Source: DASYKT01 sp963718105
GTDB lineage: Bacteria > Acidobacteriota > Blastocatellia > Pyrinomonadales > Pyrinomonadaceae
Assembly: GCA_963718105.1 (NCBI GenBank)
Contig: OY970352.1
Location: forward strand, 1,116,001-1,180,000
Direction: 5' to 3'
DNA: 64,000 bases
This document shows, piece by piece, positions 62,060 to 64,000 of this stretch. The notes under the pieces are model-generated. The model made no database searches. It was not told the DNA's origin and was given only the letters and a program-made list of their open reading frames with translations. Every line of letters starts with the position of its first letter. Within the stretch, counting starts at the first letter, position 1. The position numbers were made by a program, and so were the translations under genes.

Positions 62060-62106
62060 TTACAAAATCTGCGTTTTAGGACACACAAACCCTAAGTACA
62101 AAAGAA

Positions 62107-62137
62107 AACCCGGTCGCTACCGCTCCCGGTTCTGACA
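62107..62137. repeat. short member of the GAGGTCAGAAC family
   Basis: AAACCCGGTCGCTACCGCTC then CCGGTTCTGAC. It sits just before the stop of the hydrolase gene. Close to the copy at 25741-25777. Confidence 0.65.
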
Positions 62138-62144
62138 GGCCCGG

Positions 62145-63617
62145 TTATTTAAACCCCACCGGCGATATTTTCGCCAGACAAGATGTATCCGGTTTTGACG
62201 GATCGCGAAGGAAACTCGCGGCTACTCTGACGGCGCAGGGATTACCGAAAAGCACGCCATGGCTGGTACTTTTTACTTCATAAGAATGGCTGTTAACGAA
62301 CCATGAAGCGACCAGCCGGTTCCACTGCATCGGCGTATTCGGATCGTATTCACCCGAGAGAAGAAGGGCCGGAATGTCACTTTTAACGGGCTCGTTCTCA
62401 ACCCCGGACGCGGGCGGCACATTCCACACCCGGCATATTCCCGGCATTGCGCCCATTATCGAAAACCCTTTTATTGCCGAGTATTTGGTGGACTGCCGGG
62501 CGATCGTACGGTAATTTTCAAAAGGCATTTCTTCACGGCACCAGACGGAGTAGCGCATTCCCCACGCATAGCCTCCCTGATTCAGTTTTGCTTCCGCGTA
62601 GGGCATGAGAGATCCGAAATTGCCTTTCGATACTTCCGTGATTATATGCGGCACACGGTATATGAGGTCGGTATCGCTGAGGTCGTCATATATTCCTTCG
62701 ACGATATCGTTGCCATAGAGTTTTATCGGATAAACTTTTCCGTCTTTATTCACATTTAATACGACGGCTTTTTTATTTGCGGTTTTTAAGAGCGCGTAAA
62801 ACTCCTTTTCTAACTTGGGATATTTTGCCGCGCATTTTTCGTCTCCCTGACAGCGCGCGAATAAAAGGTTGATCGAATTAATCAAATTATCCACACCGAC
62901 CTCGTTCCAGTTAACGGTCGTGGGCAGCACTGAATCAAGAATGACGCTGCGGACGTGACGGCTGTATTCGCGAATGTAGTTGAGCATCACCCGCGCGCTA
63001 TATGAGACGCCGTAAAGATTCCATTTTTCTATTCCGAGAGTTTTTCTCAGGTCTTCGATATCCGCGGCGTTGGCGGCGCTGTCGTAGGCGGAGAGTACAT
63101 GGCCGGCGCCAGCCAATCTGTCGCGGCACACTTTAGCGGCTTTGACCTGCTCTGCCAGAAACTTTTTGCGGGTAAAATTTTGTTCGCTGCTTTTCAGGTT
63201 CGCGGCGTCTACTTCGGGGCAGCTCAAGTTGGGCTCCGCAAATCCCGTTCCTCTTTGTCCGAAAATAATGAAATCGCGGTCGCGCGTATAGGGCGCCAGA
63301 CGCGCCGCCCCATTAACTCTCATCATGGTGCCGCCGCCGGGCCCGCCGCCGGTGTAAAAGACCGGATCGGGTGCCGGGTGTTCGGAAGTGCTTTTTATGA
63401 TGATCACCGGCAGGCGCAGCGTTTTCGAACCTGTCCTGCGGCGATCTTCCGGTACAAAAAGCCTTCCGCATTCGGCTTTTATTCCCTGAGGCACCGGTAC
63501 CACGCAATCCCCGGGTTCAAAGCGAGGCAGGGTATTATCCTGCGCAGCGATATGTGCAGGGCCGAAAAGACAGATAAAACAAAAAATGAAGACGGGTAAA
63601 AAGGAAGTTAATTTCAT
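62145..63617 (-). CDS. exported alpha/beta hydrolase, peptidase S33/TAP-like
   Basis: 490 residues. A signal peptide (FIFCFICLFGPAHIAAQ) precedes an alpha/beta hydrolase with the oxyanion region FYTGGGPGGG, the nucleophile elbow GVSYSARV (Ser), and LLSGEYDPNTP (Asp) and SHGVLFG (His) in the C-terminal TAP-like domain. Similar proteins are tripeptidyl aminopeptidases or proline iminopeptidases exported by Streptomyces and others. AAGGATC precedes the ATG. It is transcribed divergently from a TrmB-type regulator, whose probable operator lies 52-80 bases upstream of this start. Confidence 0.9.
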   Translation of the reverse strand: MKLTSFLPVFIFCFICLFGPAHIAAQDNTLPRFEPGDCVVPVPQGIKAECGRLFVPEDRRRTGSKTLRLPVIIIKSTSEHPAPDPVFYTGGGPGGGTMMRVNGAARLAPYTRDRDFIIFGQRGTGFAEPNLSCPEVDAANLKSSEQNFTRKKFLAEQVKAAKVCRDRLAGAGHVLSAYDSAANAADIEDLRKTLGIEKWNLYGVSYSARVMLNYIREYSRHVRSVILDSVLPTTVNWNEVGVDNLINSINLLFARCQGDEKCAAKYPKLEKEFYALLKTANKKAVVLNVNKDGKVYPIKLYGNDIVEGIYDDLSDTDLIYRVPHIITEVSKGNFGSLMPYAEAKLNQGGYAWGMRYSVWCREEMPFENYRTIARQSTKYSAIKGFSIMGAMPGICRVWNVPPASGVENEPVKSDIPALLLSGEYDPNTPMQWNRLVASWFVNSHSYEVKSTSHGVLFGNPCAVRVAASFLRDPSKPDTSCLAKISPVGFK

Positions 63618-63669
63618 TAGAGATCCTTCAGTTTACTGGCGTTTACCGGCTAAAAGTGATTGAATTTGT

Positions 63670-63697
63670 AATAGTAGTAGCGTATACTACTACTATT
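63670..63697. promoter_or_regulatory. operator-like perfect inverted repeat between S33 hydrolase and TrmB regulator
   Basis: AATAGTAGTAG (63670-63680), six bases (CGTATA), CTACTACTATT (63687-63697): a perfect 11-bp pair in the 89-base divergent gap. The regulator ATG is only nine bases beyond, so binding there would block transcription of its own gene and probably the hydrolase. Confidence 0.7.
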
Positions 63698-63706
63698 GTC
63701 AAGAAA

Positions 63707-64000
63707 ATGTCTATTAAAAGCCTAAATCCGCTGACAGAACTGGGATTCACTGAACTAGAATCCACGGTTTATCTTTATTTGGTGGAAAATTCGCCCGCCA
63801 CACCCTACCGGGTAGCAAAAGCGATCGGCAAGCCGGTGGCAAATACCTATAAGGCGGTCGAGGACCTGCGTCAAAAAGGGGCGGTTTTGGTGGATGAAAC
63901 CCACAATCGTCTCTGCCAGGCAATTCCGCCGGCGGAACTTCTGAGTAAGTTAAAAGAGTCTTACCTGGCGCGGCATGAAGCGGCCGGCGAAATTCTTTCA
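63707..64000 (+). CDS. TrmB-family transcriptional regulator (5' part, runs off the window)
   Basis: 98 codons are present from ATG 63707 to the window end. The TrmB winged-helix signature is visible: LTELGFTELESTVYLYLVEN, then SPATPYRVAKAIGKPVANTY (recognition helix) and VEDLRQKGAV with DETHNRLCQAIPPAELL. The frame is open to the end, so the effector domain continues outside. Proteins of this family sense sugars or other small ligands; here the inverted repeat directly upstream suggests autoregulation and control of the divergent hydrolase. Confidence 0.88.
   Translation, partial: MSIKSLNPLTELGFTELESTVYLYLVENSPATPYRVAKAIGKPVANTYKAVEDLRQKGAVLVDETHNRLCQAIPPAELLSKLKESYLARHEAAGEILS

Overview
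The window reads as chromosomal DNA of a heterotrophic, Gram-negative-type bacterium, most likely an acidobacterium of the Blastocatellia/Pyrinomonas kind. This is an inference from gene content: a secreted protein built of DGDGK (FG-GAP/VCBS) units, an S74-type secreted protein, a carboxypeptidase-regulatory-like TonB receptor, a DUF4139 protein, a b-type succinate dehydrogenase with a single long cytochrome subunit, and ECF sigma plus CHAT gene pairs. No rRNA, tRNA, CRISPR array, prophage or transposase gene was recognised. Coding sequence is of moderate GC. A few genes (the kinase at 8.7 kb, membrane proteins at 24.7 and 45.0 kb, a zinc-ribbon protein at 61.4 kb) are visibly more AT-rich.

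Layout. 0-14.6 kb: a bifunctional penicillin-binding protein, a DUF4139 protein, small secreted or membrane proteins, a SIMPL-domain protein, a Ser/Thr kinase, a prolyl oligopeptidase and a membrane GGDEF-EAL protein. 14.6-18.7 kb: a duplicated locus encoding two secreted peptides with repeated GILIGD motifs. Each has a sigma-54-like -24/-12 promoter, matching upstream inverted-repeat sites and an almost identical 3' untranslated RNA ending in a terminator; an unrelated membrane gene lies between them, flanked by a 25-bp direct repeat. 18.7-24.2 kb (minus strand): amidohydrolase, lytic transglycosylase, a PIN toxin-antitoxin-like set, a TPR/aspartyl protease and an 8-oxoguanine glycosylase. 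24.6-32.7 kb: membrane protein, PBP4-type carboxypeptidase, NtrC-type response regulator, MurJ, STAS protein and HD-GYP protein. 32.9-44.2 kb: LysR regulator divergent from sdhCAB, TonB receptor, DUF4331 and TPR proteins, and malate dehydrogenase. 45-52 kb: DUF2975/XRE pair, two secreted repeat proteins, two secreted unknowns and a UspA protein. 52.2-57.3 kb (minus strand): ECF sigma factor, membrane TPR-CHAT protease and an unknown protein, likely one operon. 57.8-64 kb: subtilase, a frameshifted zinc-ribbon membrane protein, and an S33 hydrolase divergent from a TrmB-type regulator across a perfect operator-like inverted repeat.

Themes. Cell-wall genes recur (class A PBP, PBP4, MurJ, lytic transglycosylase), and sdhCAB with mdh supply two TCA-cycle steps. 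Signalling is rich: c-di-GMP synthesis and breakdown (GGDEF-EAL, HD-GYP), STAS, a sigma-54 activator, an ECF sigma and a Ser/Thr kinase. Intergenic spaces are crowded with several families of palindromic repeats, including perfect 25-34 bp inverted repeats whose two arms vary together between copies. The strongest candidates for an undescribed system are the twin sigma-54-type repeat-peptide loci (15.0-18.7 kb) and the ECF-CHAT-unknown operon (52.2-57.3 kb).
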